Of a DNA stretch of 14,446 nt, positions 7,011 to 13,421 are shown one piece after another (the stretch's first letter is position 1; the number at the start of each line of letters is the position of its first letter). Under the pieces are notes generated by a model. That model was not told the origin of the DNA. It worked only from the letters and a program-made list of their open reading frames with translations, and searched no databases. The stretch covers positions 1 through 14,446 of the forward strand of contig QFOX01000046.1 in assembly GCA_003241645.1 (NCBI GenBank). Reading direction: 5' to 3'. The stretch is from Azospirillum brasilense (lineage in GTDB: Bacteria > Pseudomonadota > Alphaproteobacteria > Rickettsiales > UBA3002). A program made the position numbers and the translations under genes.

Positions 7011-7066
7011 CGGATTATAATTGGACCGTTTGAATGTGCGGATTGCTTTACCTTCGGCGTCGAGTG

Positions 7067-7999
7067 CTATCTGGCTGCGTCCATAGGCGCTGCGGTTGGG
7101 CTCGTCGATGCAAATTGTGCCGCGAATGATTTCGCCCCTTGCTCGACACCTACTTTCGCTGCAGCCAGCGCATTACCGAACGCTGAACCCAAATGGTAGG
7201 CGCCGGGATGTTGTTTCACGATCTGGGCGTCGAGCAATTGGGCGGTGGTCGCATCGTAGACCTCTGTTGCGTAAAGTACCGAGCCGGTGAATGAGCCCTC
7301 GGCGCCACGGGCACTTTGCACCCCGTTATAGACTGCACCGAACGGTGCGATATGCGTGGCCATGGCCGGCAAGCGCGAGGTTTTGCTGGCACCGGTCAAT
7401 GTCAATTTGATGTAGAGCGTGTTGGGCGCCGGGCTTTGTGTGAATTGAAAGCGCGTACCCAGCTGCTGCATGAACTGTGCTTGCATATAGGCCGCCAGCT
7501 CCTGTTTTTCCTCGGTAGTAAACTCCTCGAATTGGCTATCACTGCCCTGATAGATCTCAACCGGCGCCATCATCGCATGCGTGTATTGCTGCCATGGCTG
7601 TCCTGCGCCGTGGTGGTAGAAAATATCACGGCGCGTTTGCTGCGTGCTTGGCTTCACGTAATGCGAGGAAGCAAGGCTATGATAGGGCATCATACCCAGC
7701 ACATTCGTTTCAAACACCTCACGCACGGTTTGCATAAGCACACGCTCCACTGGGCCCACCATGCCGATGCCAGCGTTATTCACCAGCACGTCAATTGGAC
7801 CGGCAGCTTCAATCGCCGCGCGTATGGACAGGGGATCAGTTACATTCATAGGCAAGATCTTCAGATGCTCCGATATTGGCAACAGATCCATTCGTGGTGT
7901 ACGCATCGTGGCGACTACGCGCCAACCCTGCGCCAGAAAATATCTGGCAATTTCCAAACCAAAGCCTGATGAGCAGCCAGTTATTAGAATAGTTTTCAT
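7067..7999 (-). CDS. chimeric protein: N-terminal half of an SDR joined to a DUF3313 domain
   Basis: The 310-residue frame has two unrelated parts. Residues 1 to about 103 are the Rossmann half of a short-chain dehydrogenase: TGCSSGFG (7-14), a conserved Asp-containing MNVTDP stretch (51-56), NNAG (74-77) and FETNVLGMM. The catalytic Ser and YxxxK that should follow are missing. From about residue 105 the sequence reads as the mature part of a DUF3313 lipoprotein: MAPVEIYQGSDSQF (144-157), LKLTLTGA-like YIKLTLTGA, NGVQSARGAEGSFTGSV and YATEVYDATTAQLLDA, without its own signal peptide. AAGGAG eight bases before ATG 7999 supports translation. An in-frame deletion near 7690 is the simplest origin. 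SDR activity is unlikely; the DUF3313 part would be stranded in the cytosol. It is the last gene of the TetR-linked cluster. Confidence 0.75.
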   Translation of the reverse strand: MKTILITGCSSGFGLEIARYFLAQGWRVVATMRTPRMDLLPISEHLKILPMNVTDPLSIRAAIEAAGPIDVLVNNAGIGMVGPVERVLMQTVREVFETNVLGMMPYHSLASSHYVKPSTQQTRRDIFYHHGAGQPWQQYTHAMMAPVEIYQGSDSQFEEFTTEEKQELAAYMQAQFMQQLGTRFQFTQSPAPNTLYIKLTLTGASKTSRLPAMATHIAPFGAVYNGVQSARGAEGSFTGSVLYATEVYDATTAQLLDAQIVKQHPGAYHLGSAFGNALAAAKVGVEQGAKSFAAQFASTSPTAAPMDAAR

Positions 8000-8057
8000 A
8001 GAAATACTCCTTTGCGGTTGACACACACGTACTGGGAACCACCCTTTTTTGTTTGTC

Positions 8058-8072
8058 CAGTCAATCATTATA
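8058..8072 (-). promoter_or_regulatory. candidate -10 box and TetR half-site before the SDR-DUF3313 gene
   Basis: On the minus strand TATAAT (8067-8072) is followed directly by GATTGACTGG. The TTGACTG heptamer (8058-8064 on the plus strand as CAGTCAA) recurs at 11164-11170 before the first gene of the cluster. No good -35 was found. Proposed as promoter plus operator; inferred from the repeat, not shown. Confidence 0.4.
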
Positions 8073-8085
8073 AACATAAAAAAAG

Positions 8086-8652
8086 TCAGCCCATCATACG
8101 CCATAGAGCGTTGAACGCGGTTTTGCTGTGCTTTTTGGCGTTAGCCGGATCTTGAATCATCGTGTCCATTGTCGCTTCAAAAATACCTGTAATGAGCGAC
8201 CCTGTAATGGTTTGCGGATCGTTCTTCATCGGCCCATTCAAGCGTACCTGCTCCATTAGGTGGATTAGCTCGGCCATATTCTTGAATACTATGGCACGCG
8301 TTTCGGGAGTGATTTCCTCGCTCACGCTAAGCTGTTTCATGGCATGGCGGTGCTCTGGGTGCGCTACCGCATATGCCATCCAGTTTGTCCATGCGTGGTA
8401 AAGTTGTGTGCGTAATTCTGCTTTGGCAGGAAAGCCCTTAAGGGCTGCGGTGGCAATCTGCGTTTTTAAGTCAATGTAAAGCTGGTTGTATAATTCTGCC
8501 TTTGTTTTGAAGTAGGTAAACAGCGATCCGTTAGCAATGCCAGCCTCTTTGGCAATCGCAGCGGTGGGCGCGCTTAACCCCTGCACGACGATCACGCGCA
8601 CTGCTGCATCCAGGATTGCCTGGCGTTTATTGTTACTTTTCGGTCTGGCCAT
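8086..8652 (-). CDS. TetR/AcrR-family transcriptional regulator
   Basis: This 188-residue protein has an N-terminal TetR DNA-binding domain: KRQAILDAAVRVIVVQGL, then the helix-turn-helix TAAIAKEAGIANGSLFTYFK (30-49), the classic TetR recognition helix region. The remaining all-helical part (about 60-188) is the ligand-binding and dimerisation domain, whose ligand cannot be predicted. The start at 8652 (MARPKSNNKRQ) gives a typical TetR N-terminus; a longer open frame to 9009 lies inside the transporter gene and is not used. It starts 31 bases after the transporter stop and precedes the SDR-DUF3313 gene by 86 bases, so it probably represses this cluster and itself through the shared boxes near 8060 and 11130. 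Confidence 0.9.
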   Translation of the reverse strand: MARPKSNNKRQAILDAAVRVIVVQGLSAPTAAIAKEAGIANGSLFTYFKTKAELYNQLYIDLKTQIATAALKGFPAKAELRTQLYHAWTNWMAYAVAHPEHRHAMKQLSVSEEITPETRAIVFKNMAELIHLMEQVRLNGPMKNDPQTITGSLITGIFEATMDTMIQDPANAKKHSKTAFNALWRMMG

Positions 8653-8683
8653 AACGTGCTCGTACCAATAAATGGCTGTTTCA

Positions 8684-10045
8684 TCAACTAATGTTATCAT
8701 CGGGTCGTAAGGCGTAACGGGTTTGCGAGCGCGCCAGCCAAATGGCCAGCGTTGCCCAAATGAGGGTGATGGGAACCACCACGGTGACCAGCCCGCCCAC
8801 TGTAAGGCCCAGCCGCACCAGTGCACCTTCTGCCTGCGCGCCCAGCACATCGCCCGTGCGGTAAATAAACGTATCGATAAATGCTTTGGCCTTGTATTTC
8901 TCTTCGCGGCTGATAACGGTGAACAGGGCTTCCCGCGCGGGGCGCGTAATGCCACGCTGGGCGGCGCGGTTAAGGGCTTCCAGCCCAACCAGCACGGCAA
9001 ATGAGCCATAGATCATCAGCCCCACAAAACCAATGGCGGTCGCGACCGGCAGAATGGCCAGAGCAACCCCCAGCCCTAAGCGCTGAATGATCTTGCCAGT
9101 TAGTGTCAGCTGTAGGGCCAGTACGGCCAGCTGCGTCCACATATCTATATTGCCTAAAACAGCCGCGCGCATGTTCATGTCTTCGCCCAACGCCGCTACC
9201 ATTTGCAGCCGTGTAAAATAAATGAGCGTCGCAATAATGCTCATGAGCAATGTATACCCGGCAATCCCCATCAAATAGGGTGAACTTGCAACCTCGCGAA
9301 GGCCTGCCCATGCAGTGCCGCCAATCGGCTCCACCCCACGGTTAAATGTTGGCTTTGCATGGTCGGGGGCATCGGGGGCATAGTACACCAGCAGACCCGC
9401 CGCGCCGAGCGCGAGAAGCAGAAATGCGCCTGCCACCAATAGCAAATTCGGCGTGCCCAGCGGCTCTGCCAATTGCGCGGTAAGCCATGGGCCAAAAATT
9501 GCACCAAGCGTGCCACCAATGGAGATGAGTGCAAACAGGCGTTTGCCCTGATCGCTGGTGAAGCGATCGGCCATGAGCGACCAGAACACCATGGTTACAA
9601 AAAGATTGAATACGCTGAACCATACATAGAATACCTGCCCGCTACGCTCACCGACTGCGCCGGGCGCAAAGGTCATCAGCATCCAGAATCCGGTTAGGCT
9701 GAGCACGAAGAACCCATAGGTAACGCATACAAAATGGAACCGACGCAACCGGCTTACCAATAGCCCGAACACGGGGTTGATCGCCAGGGTCAGCGCTGCT
9801 GTGCCAATAAAAAGCCAGCGAATGGCTTCGATGCCGCGCTGCATACCGATTGCATCGCGCACCGGTCGCAACAGCATGAGTGCCGTTAATGCAAAAAAGA
9901 AAAAGCAGGATGCCGCCAATACCGGGCCAACCTCGCCCCGCCGGAGGTTGAAAAAGCCACGTACTAACCGTGCGCGTCCTTCAAGTTCCGACATGGGCTG
10001 CGCGTGCAGCGCGGTGTGCTTATTGCTGCGACGGGTAACGAACAT
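8684..10045 (-). CDS. multi-span transporter of the NTP/NDP-exchange (Npt/Tlc)-like MFS group
   Basis: The 453-residue integral membrane protein has about 11-12 hydrophobic spans. Near the N-terminus the sequence FNLRRGEVGPVLAASCFFFF is followed by LLRPVRDAIG (58-67), then FYVWFSVFNLFVTMVFWSLM, ADRF...QGKRLFALISIGGTLGA and IFGPWLTA. This pattern (LKPVRDALG-like first loop, FNLF..S.FWS..AD.F) is characteristic of bacterial homologues of ADP/ATP translocases. The true substrate is unknown; many free-living bacteria have such proteins of untested function. The ATG at 10045 overlaps the upstream SDR stop by 26 bases; an ATG at 9994 (MSELEG) is an alternative that would give 436 residues. The overlap implies coupling to the SDR gene. 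Confidence 0.72.
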   Translation of the reverse strand: MFVTRRSNKHTALHAQPMSELEGRARLVRGFFNLRRGEVGPVLAASCFFFFALTALMLLRPVRDAIGMQRGIEAIRWLFIGTAALTLAINPVFGLLVSRLRRFHFVCVTYGFFVLSLTGFWMLMTFAPGAVGERSGQVFYVWFSVFNLFVTMVFWSLMADRFTSDQGKRLFALISIGGTLGAIFGPWLTAQLAEPLGTPNLLLVAGAFLLLALGAAGLLVYYAPDAPDHAKPTFNRGVEPIGGTAWAGLREVASSPYLMGIAGYTLLMSIIATLIYFTRLQMVAALGEDMNMRAAVLGNIDMWTQLAVLALQLTLTGKIIQRLGLGVALAILPVATAIGFVGLMIYGSFAVLVGLEALNRAAQRGITRPAREALFTVISREEKYKAKAFIDTFIYRTGDVLGAQAEGALVRLGLTVGGLVTVVVPITLIWATLAIWLARSQTRYALRPDDNIS

Positions 10046-11024
10046 TTGCCAGTTCTTCGCTTATAGCCCACAAATGTGCCGCTGTTTGTTCATCTGTAGC
10101 TGCTTGCGGCACTTCTGCCAAGCCAAGTTCACCACGTGTTTCCATCATGCCGGTGGGACCATAATATGCCCCCGCCTGTGCGTCTGGTGCGGTCGCCGCA
10201 TAAATAGTCGGCAGGGCTCCGCGATCCGCAGGCTGGAACATGAAGGTAAAATTACGTCGCATGAACCCGTTCAGACCACCGCGATTGATGAGCAGATCCG
10301 TGCGCGACACTCCCGGATGGGTCGCAATACTGGTAACACCCCAGCCCGATTCCAAGCTACGGCGCTGCAATTCCCTTGCAAAGATCAGGCAGGCTAGTTT
10401 TGACTGGCTATACGCATCGAAAGAATCGTAATTCTTATAGTGCAAATCAGCAAAATTGATGGTTCCCTGCCGCGCAGCAATGCTGGAAAGTGAAACGATA
10501 CGTGGTGCAGGCGCTTGCTGCAGCAAGGGCAGCAGTTTTTGTGTGAGCGCAAAATGCCCCAGATAATTGACTGCGAACTGCATTTCGTAACCATCGGCCG
10601 ATAGTTCGCGCACTGGCGGCTCCATCACTCCAGCATTATTAATCAGCACATCAATATGGGGCAGTGTCGAACTTAAACGCTCACTCAATGCCTGAACCGA
10701 TGCGAGACTTGCCAAATCCAGTTCCTCAAACTCCACCTGTGCATTCGGCACATCCATTCGGATCTTTGCAATCGCTTCTTGGGCACGTGCTTCGTTGCGT
10801 GACGCGATAATCACGCGTGCTCCACCGCCCGCGATTGCTTTTGCCGCTTCGTAGCCAATACCGCTTGACCCCCCGGTTATGAGAACGATTCGGCCCTGTT
10901 GGGAAGGCATATCGCTTAGGCTCCAATCGGGTTTCGGCATCGCCTGTGCCTGCGATTTATCCCCCGCTGCGCACGCGCAAATAAATAACGCGCTAACGAA
11001 AGCGATACCATTGCGCCAACGCAT
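10020..11024 (-). CDS. SDR-family oxidoreductase with an N-terminal lipoprotein-like signal
   Basis: This 334-residue protein is a complete classical SDR related to retinol-dehydrogenase-like enzymes: TGGSSGIG (50-57), NNAG (129-132), NYLGHF (153-158), Ser180/181 and YSQSK (205-209), so the catalytic residues are intact and NAD(P)-dependent carbonyl/alcohol chemistry is expected. Before the usual W..SDMPSQQGR start of the enzyme there is an extra segment MRWRNGIAFVSALFICACAAG with basic residues, a hydrophobic stretch and a lipobox-like ICAC ending at Cys18. AAGGAAG stands just before ATG 11024. A longer form from ATG 11102, preceded by TAGGAAT, is possible, and MPKPDWS (residue 29) would give a purely cytosolic enzyme but lacks a good site. 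It is the first gene of the leftward cluster and overlaps the transporter gene. Confidence 0.85.
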   Translation of the reverse strand: MRWRNGIAFVSALFICACAAGDKSQAQAMPKPDWSLSDMPSQQGRIVLITGGSSGIGYEAAKAIAGGGARVIIASRNEARAQEAIAKIRMDVPNAQVEFEELDLASLASVQALSERLSSTLPHIDVLINNAGVMEPPVRELSADGYEMQFAVNYLGHFALTQKLLPLLQQAPAPRIVSLSSIAARQGTINFADLHYKNYDSFDAYSQSKLACLIFARELQRRSLESGWGVTSIATHPGVSRTDLLINRGGLNGFMRRNFTFMFQPADRGALPTIYAATAPDAQAGAYYGPTGMMETRGELGLAEVPQAATDEQTAAHLWAISEELANVRYPSQQ

Positions 11025-11121
11025 TGGCTTCCTTGCTTGGCTAGCCTTATCGGATGCCTGATGCATACCCAACGGAGACATGCAGATAGTTTCAGCGTAC
11101 ATATATAATTCCTATAACGAG

Positions 11122-11170
11122 TGATTGATCATTCATTATAAGGGGTGCGCTTAATTGAGCGGTCAGTCAA
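11122..11170 (-). promoter_or_regulatory. candidate promoter and TetR operator region of the SDR/transporter/TetR cluster
   Basis: On the minus strand TATAAT (11135-11140) is followed at once by TGAATGATCAATCA (11122-11135), a palindrome matching itself at 12 of 14 positions. Just upstream, TTGAGCGGTCAGTCAA (11155-11170, plus strand) contains TTGACTGACC on the minus strand, a common TetR half-site form. A plus-strand TATAAT lies at 11172-11177, so the control may be divergent. The same TATAATGA(A/T)TGA arrangement occurs at 8060-8072. A convincing -35 was not seen. Confidence 0.5.
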
Positions 11171-11280
11171 CTATAATTTTGGTCTATCGTTTACCTAGCA
11201 TTTACTTGGCATGGCATCTAGCATGCGAATGGTTGCGCGGCCACGCACGCAGATATCATGCTTAGCTATTACTGACCGCT
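11158..11280. repeat. 10-bp inverted repeat in the intergenic region
   Basis: AGCGGTCAGT at 11158-11167 recurs exactly, inverted, as ACTGACCGCT at 11271-11280. Both copies carry the GGTCAGT half-site seen in the operator candidate, so a second binding site for the TetR protein is one reading. The rest of 11171-11270 shows nothing I recognise. Confidence 0.45.
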
Positions 11281-11292
11281 TAGCGCGGTGAG

Positions 11293-11853
11293 GTGTCGTG
11301 CCCCCACCCGGTCTCTAACACCACCCCGAATGAATGCAGGTCGAGAAAGTCATCAGCAGTGCTACGCTGCAATCGTAGCACTTGCGGCATCGACATGTGC
11401 ATTAAGAACCAGCATGGTCTTCCTTGCGCATCATATGTTTCAACGCGGCAGCGATTGGTTGAGAGAACAAGACAGCATGAAGAAGATAAACGTCAGCATG
11501 AAATTAAGGCTAACCGCCGTTACGAAGAGAACCAACGTCAGAAGTTAGAGGATCACCGTTGGCGTCGCTTTATGGAGATGGCCCACCAGTGGCGCGAGGT
11601 CGATATCGCCAGTGGCTTTATTGCCGCATTTAAGCAGCTACCCATTGATGGGGCACAACAAGCGGGAGATAAGACCATGGCTGAATGGATCGCATGGGCG
11701 GAACAGCAGTTGGTGTCTCGTAGCCCCTCTCAACAAGGGTGCCGAGCGGATCTGGGGCTCAGTATCCAAGGTAACTGCCTGGACTTACAACGATCGATAA
11801 TCAATGGCATACTGAGAGCAATTGCGCCAAATGGCCACTTCCACAGCCAATAA
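11293..11853 (+). CDS. unrecognised charged ORF, possibly a 5'-truncated remnant
   Basis: The frame (GTG at 11293, open from 11284) encodes up to 186 residues. The first 50 or so look non-coding in character (many Cys, Ser, Pro and no pattern). From about residue 53 the sequence becomes strongly helical and charged: RTRQHEEDKRQHEIKANRR, then LEDHRWRRFMEMAHQWREVD and DKTMAEWIAWAEQQL, which looks like a coiled coil followed by a compact helical domain with conserved-looking Trp residues. This suggests the real coding part is the tail of a larger gene whose start has been lost. I do not recognise the family. The stop codon lies inside the 18-bp hairpin at 11847-11885. The function is unknown, and it may be a pseudogene. 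Confidence 0.35.
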   Translation: MSCPHPVSNTTPNECRSRKSSAVLRCNRSTCGIDMCIKNQHGLPCASYVSTRQRLVERTRQHEEDKRQHEIKANRRYEENQRQKLEDHRWRRFMEMAHQWREVDIASGFIAAFKQLPIDGAQQAGDKTMAEWIAWAEQQLVSRSPSQQGCRADLGLSIQGNCLDLQRSIINGILRAIAPNGHFHSQ

Positions 11854-11885
11854 CAAAGGCCGCATTTTGCGGCCTTTGTTATTGG
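11847..11885. terminator. 18-bp perfect hairpin, probable bidirectional terminator
   Basis: Bases 11847-11864 are perfectly complementary to 11868-11885 with a TTT loop. The inner GC-rich stem GGCCGCA/TGCGGCC is followed on both strands by TTTGTTATTGG, a U-rich tail once the outer pairs open. It lies between the rightward ORF ending at 11853 and the leftward DUF2269 gene ending at 11924, exactly where convergent transcripts need a shared terminator. Confidence 0.8.
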
Positions 11886-11923
11886 GGGTGGGCGATGCTG
11901 GCATTGCGCCCTTCGCGCCTGCG

Positions 11924-12385
11924 TTAAGGCTTCATCACCATCAATCCGATAATGACGACGACCGCGGGAAACGCGAGCGAGCCAAGCATGATCCACCAGC
12001 GGTCATAGCGCCAGTATCGCGCGGGTAATGGCGTATGCTGCTCGCAGGCTTGCCTGGCCATATCGCGCATCCTGATCTGCATCCACACCACGGGCAACCA
12101 GCAGGCACCCGCGAAAAAATAGAGCAGCAAGCTCCACAGCACCCAGCCTTCGGTCATAGGCAGCCCGAGCTGATGGGCCAGCGCCACCCCCGTGATGAGT
12201 TGCACGATAATACTTGGCGTGGTGAATACCCAATCCGCGATCACCACATGCTGTGTCGCAAAATAGATGCTGGCGATGTCCTTGCGGCGATTCGCCATGA
12301 AGAGGTAAAACGCACTGCCGATGCCCGTGCCGAACAGAATGGTCGCGCTGAGAATATGAATTAATTTGAGCAATAGGTAATCCAT
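11924..12385 (-). CDS. DUF2269 family integral membrane protein
   Basis: This 153-residue protein has four predicted membrane helices: LLLKLIHILSATILFGTGIG at the N-terminus, SIIVQLITGVALAHQLGLP, WSLLLYFFAGACWLPVVWM, and LGSLAFPAVVVIIGLMVMKP at the C-terminus. The early K-IHILSA..LFG.G.GSAFY pattern and overall length match DUF2269, a family of unknown function in the inner membrane. It is transcribed leftward toward the 11847-11885 terminator and diverges from the DCC gene with only five bases between start codons. Neither gene has a clear ribosome binding site, so the starts of both are uncertain by a few codons. Confidence 0.82.
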   Translation of the reverse strand: MDYLLLKLIHILSATILFGTGIGSAFYLFMANRRKDIASIYFATQHVVIADWVFTTPSIIVQLITGVALAHQLGLPMTEGWVLWSLLLYFFAGACWLPVVWMQIRMRDMARQACEQHTPLPARYWRYDRWWIMLGSLAFPAVVVIIGLMVMKP

Positions 12386-12390
12386 GCGCT

Positions 12391-12819
12391 ATGACTAGCA
12401 GCATGGGGCCAGCCGCGACAGTGGAATTAAAAGGCGACGTTTATTTTGTCTATGACGGGGAATGCCCCATCTGTACGCTCGGCGCGCGCTTCTATCAGGT
12501 ACGCCGTTCGGTGGGCAAAGTCATCACCGTGGATGCACGCACCGAGGCCGATCATTTCGTGATGCAGGAAGTCAAAGTGGCACGGCTCGATCTGGATGAA
12601 GGCATGGTCATCCGCTATCAGGATCGCTTGTATCAGGGCGCGGAAGCATTGCATCTGATGGCAACGCTGGGGGCGGATGAAGGGTTGCTGAACCAATTGA
12701 ACAACAAAATATTCGTATCGCGTCGCCTCGCCGATCTTCTTTATCCTTCGATGCGCATGGCGCGCAACATAGCGTTACGACTGAAAGGTTCCGGCAAGAT
12801 ACGTAACCTAAGCACATGA
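12391..12819 (+). CDS. DCC-family (DUF393) thiol-disulfide oxidoreductase-like protein
   Basis: This 142-residue protein has the DCC hallmark VYFVYDGECPICTLGA (17-32): Asp22, Cys25 and Cys28, with the CxxC expected to act as a redox pair in a thioredoxin-like fold. The chain continues TVDARTE, RYQDRLYQGAEALHLM, and ends without membrane spans, so it is cytosolic. The start at 12391 could instead be ATG 12403 or GTG 12421; none has a good ribosome binding site. It is the first gene of a three-gene operon: its TGA overlaps the ATG of the DUF4166 gene in ATGA. The family's substrates are not known. Confidence 0.85.
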   Translation: MTSSMGPAATVELKGDVYFVYDGECPICTLGARFYQVRRSVGKVITVDARTEADHFVMQEVKVARLDLDEGMVIRYQDRLYQGAEALHLMATLGADEGLLNQLNNKIFVSRRLADLLYPSMRMARNIALRLKGSGKIRNLST

Positions 12820-13421
12820 CACAGCCCATTTTCCAGTCCGTATTCGCAGAACAATGGGAAGCATTGCCCCCCGTGATGAAGCTTCATTACGCCTTGCGCA
12901 CGGGAACTGGCGACCAGGTGATGGCAAAGGGCGCGCTTGATATTCGCGCATGCCGTATGGTGCGCATGCTGGCACGCACCACAGGCATGCTCACACCCTA
13001 TGAAGGGACGGCCGTTCCTGTGGACGTTCGTTTTCATACGGGTGCAGATGCAAAGCAGTTCTGCCTTGATCGCCAGTTCCATTATCCGGGCGGCAAGCCC
13101 GCACGTTTTCACTCGCGCATGTGTCCGGTCGGCGGCGACGAGGTGATCGAATGGATGCGTTATGGCTTCGGCTGGAAATGCGCCTTCGCATGGGAAGGCG
13201 ACAGGGTGACGTTGCGCCACCGTGGCTATGTGTGGAAGCTGTTCGGCTTGCATCTGCCCGTTCCATTGCATTGGCTGTTAGGCAAAGGATACGCCGAGGA
13301 GCGCCCCCTTACCGACACGCGCTTTGCCATGTGGACGCACACGATCCATCCGCTTTTCGGGGAAACATTCCGCTATGGTGGCGAATTCGAACTGAGCGGG
13401 GGACCATGCGCAGCATCCTGA
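12816..13421 (+). CDS. DUF4166 domain protein
   Basis: This 201-residue protein reads as a lone DUF4166 domain: an EQWEALPPVMKLHYAL start, a G-ALDIRACRMVRMLAR segment, PVDVRFHTG, a central FHYPGGKPARFHSRM, then the hydrophobic GYVWKLFGLHLPVPLHWLLG and an ETFRYGGEFEL end. DUF4166 has no assigned activity. From family knowledge it often occurs fused to the C-terminus of saccharopine-dehydrogenase-like NAD(P)-binding proteins, and here the separate gene for such a protein follows with a 16-base overlap. It overlaps the DCC gene by four bases (ATGA), so all three products are likely made together. Confidence 0.8.
   Translation: MTQPIFQSVFAEQWEALPPVMKLHYALRTGTGDQVMAKGALDIRACRMVRMLARTTGMLTPYEGTAVPVDVRFHTGADAKQFCLDRQFHYPGGKPARFHSRMCPVGGDEVIEWMRYGFGWKCAFAWEGDRVTLRHRGYVWKLFGLHLPVPLHWLLGKGYAEERPLTDTRFAMWTHTIHPLFGETFRYGGEFELSGGPCAAS

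Noticed and set aside
8653..9009. Upstream extension of the TetR frame
   Set aside because: It lies inside the transporter gene and the TetR protein has a natural start at 8652 with a family-like N-terminus.
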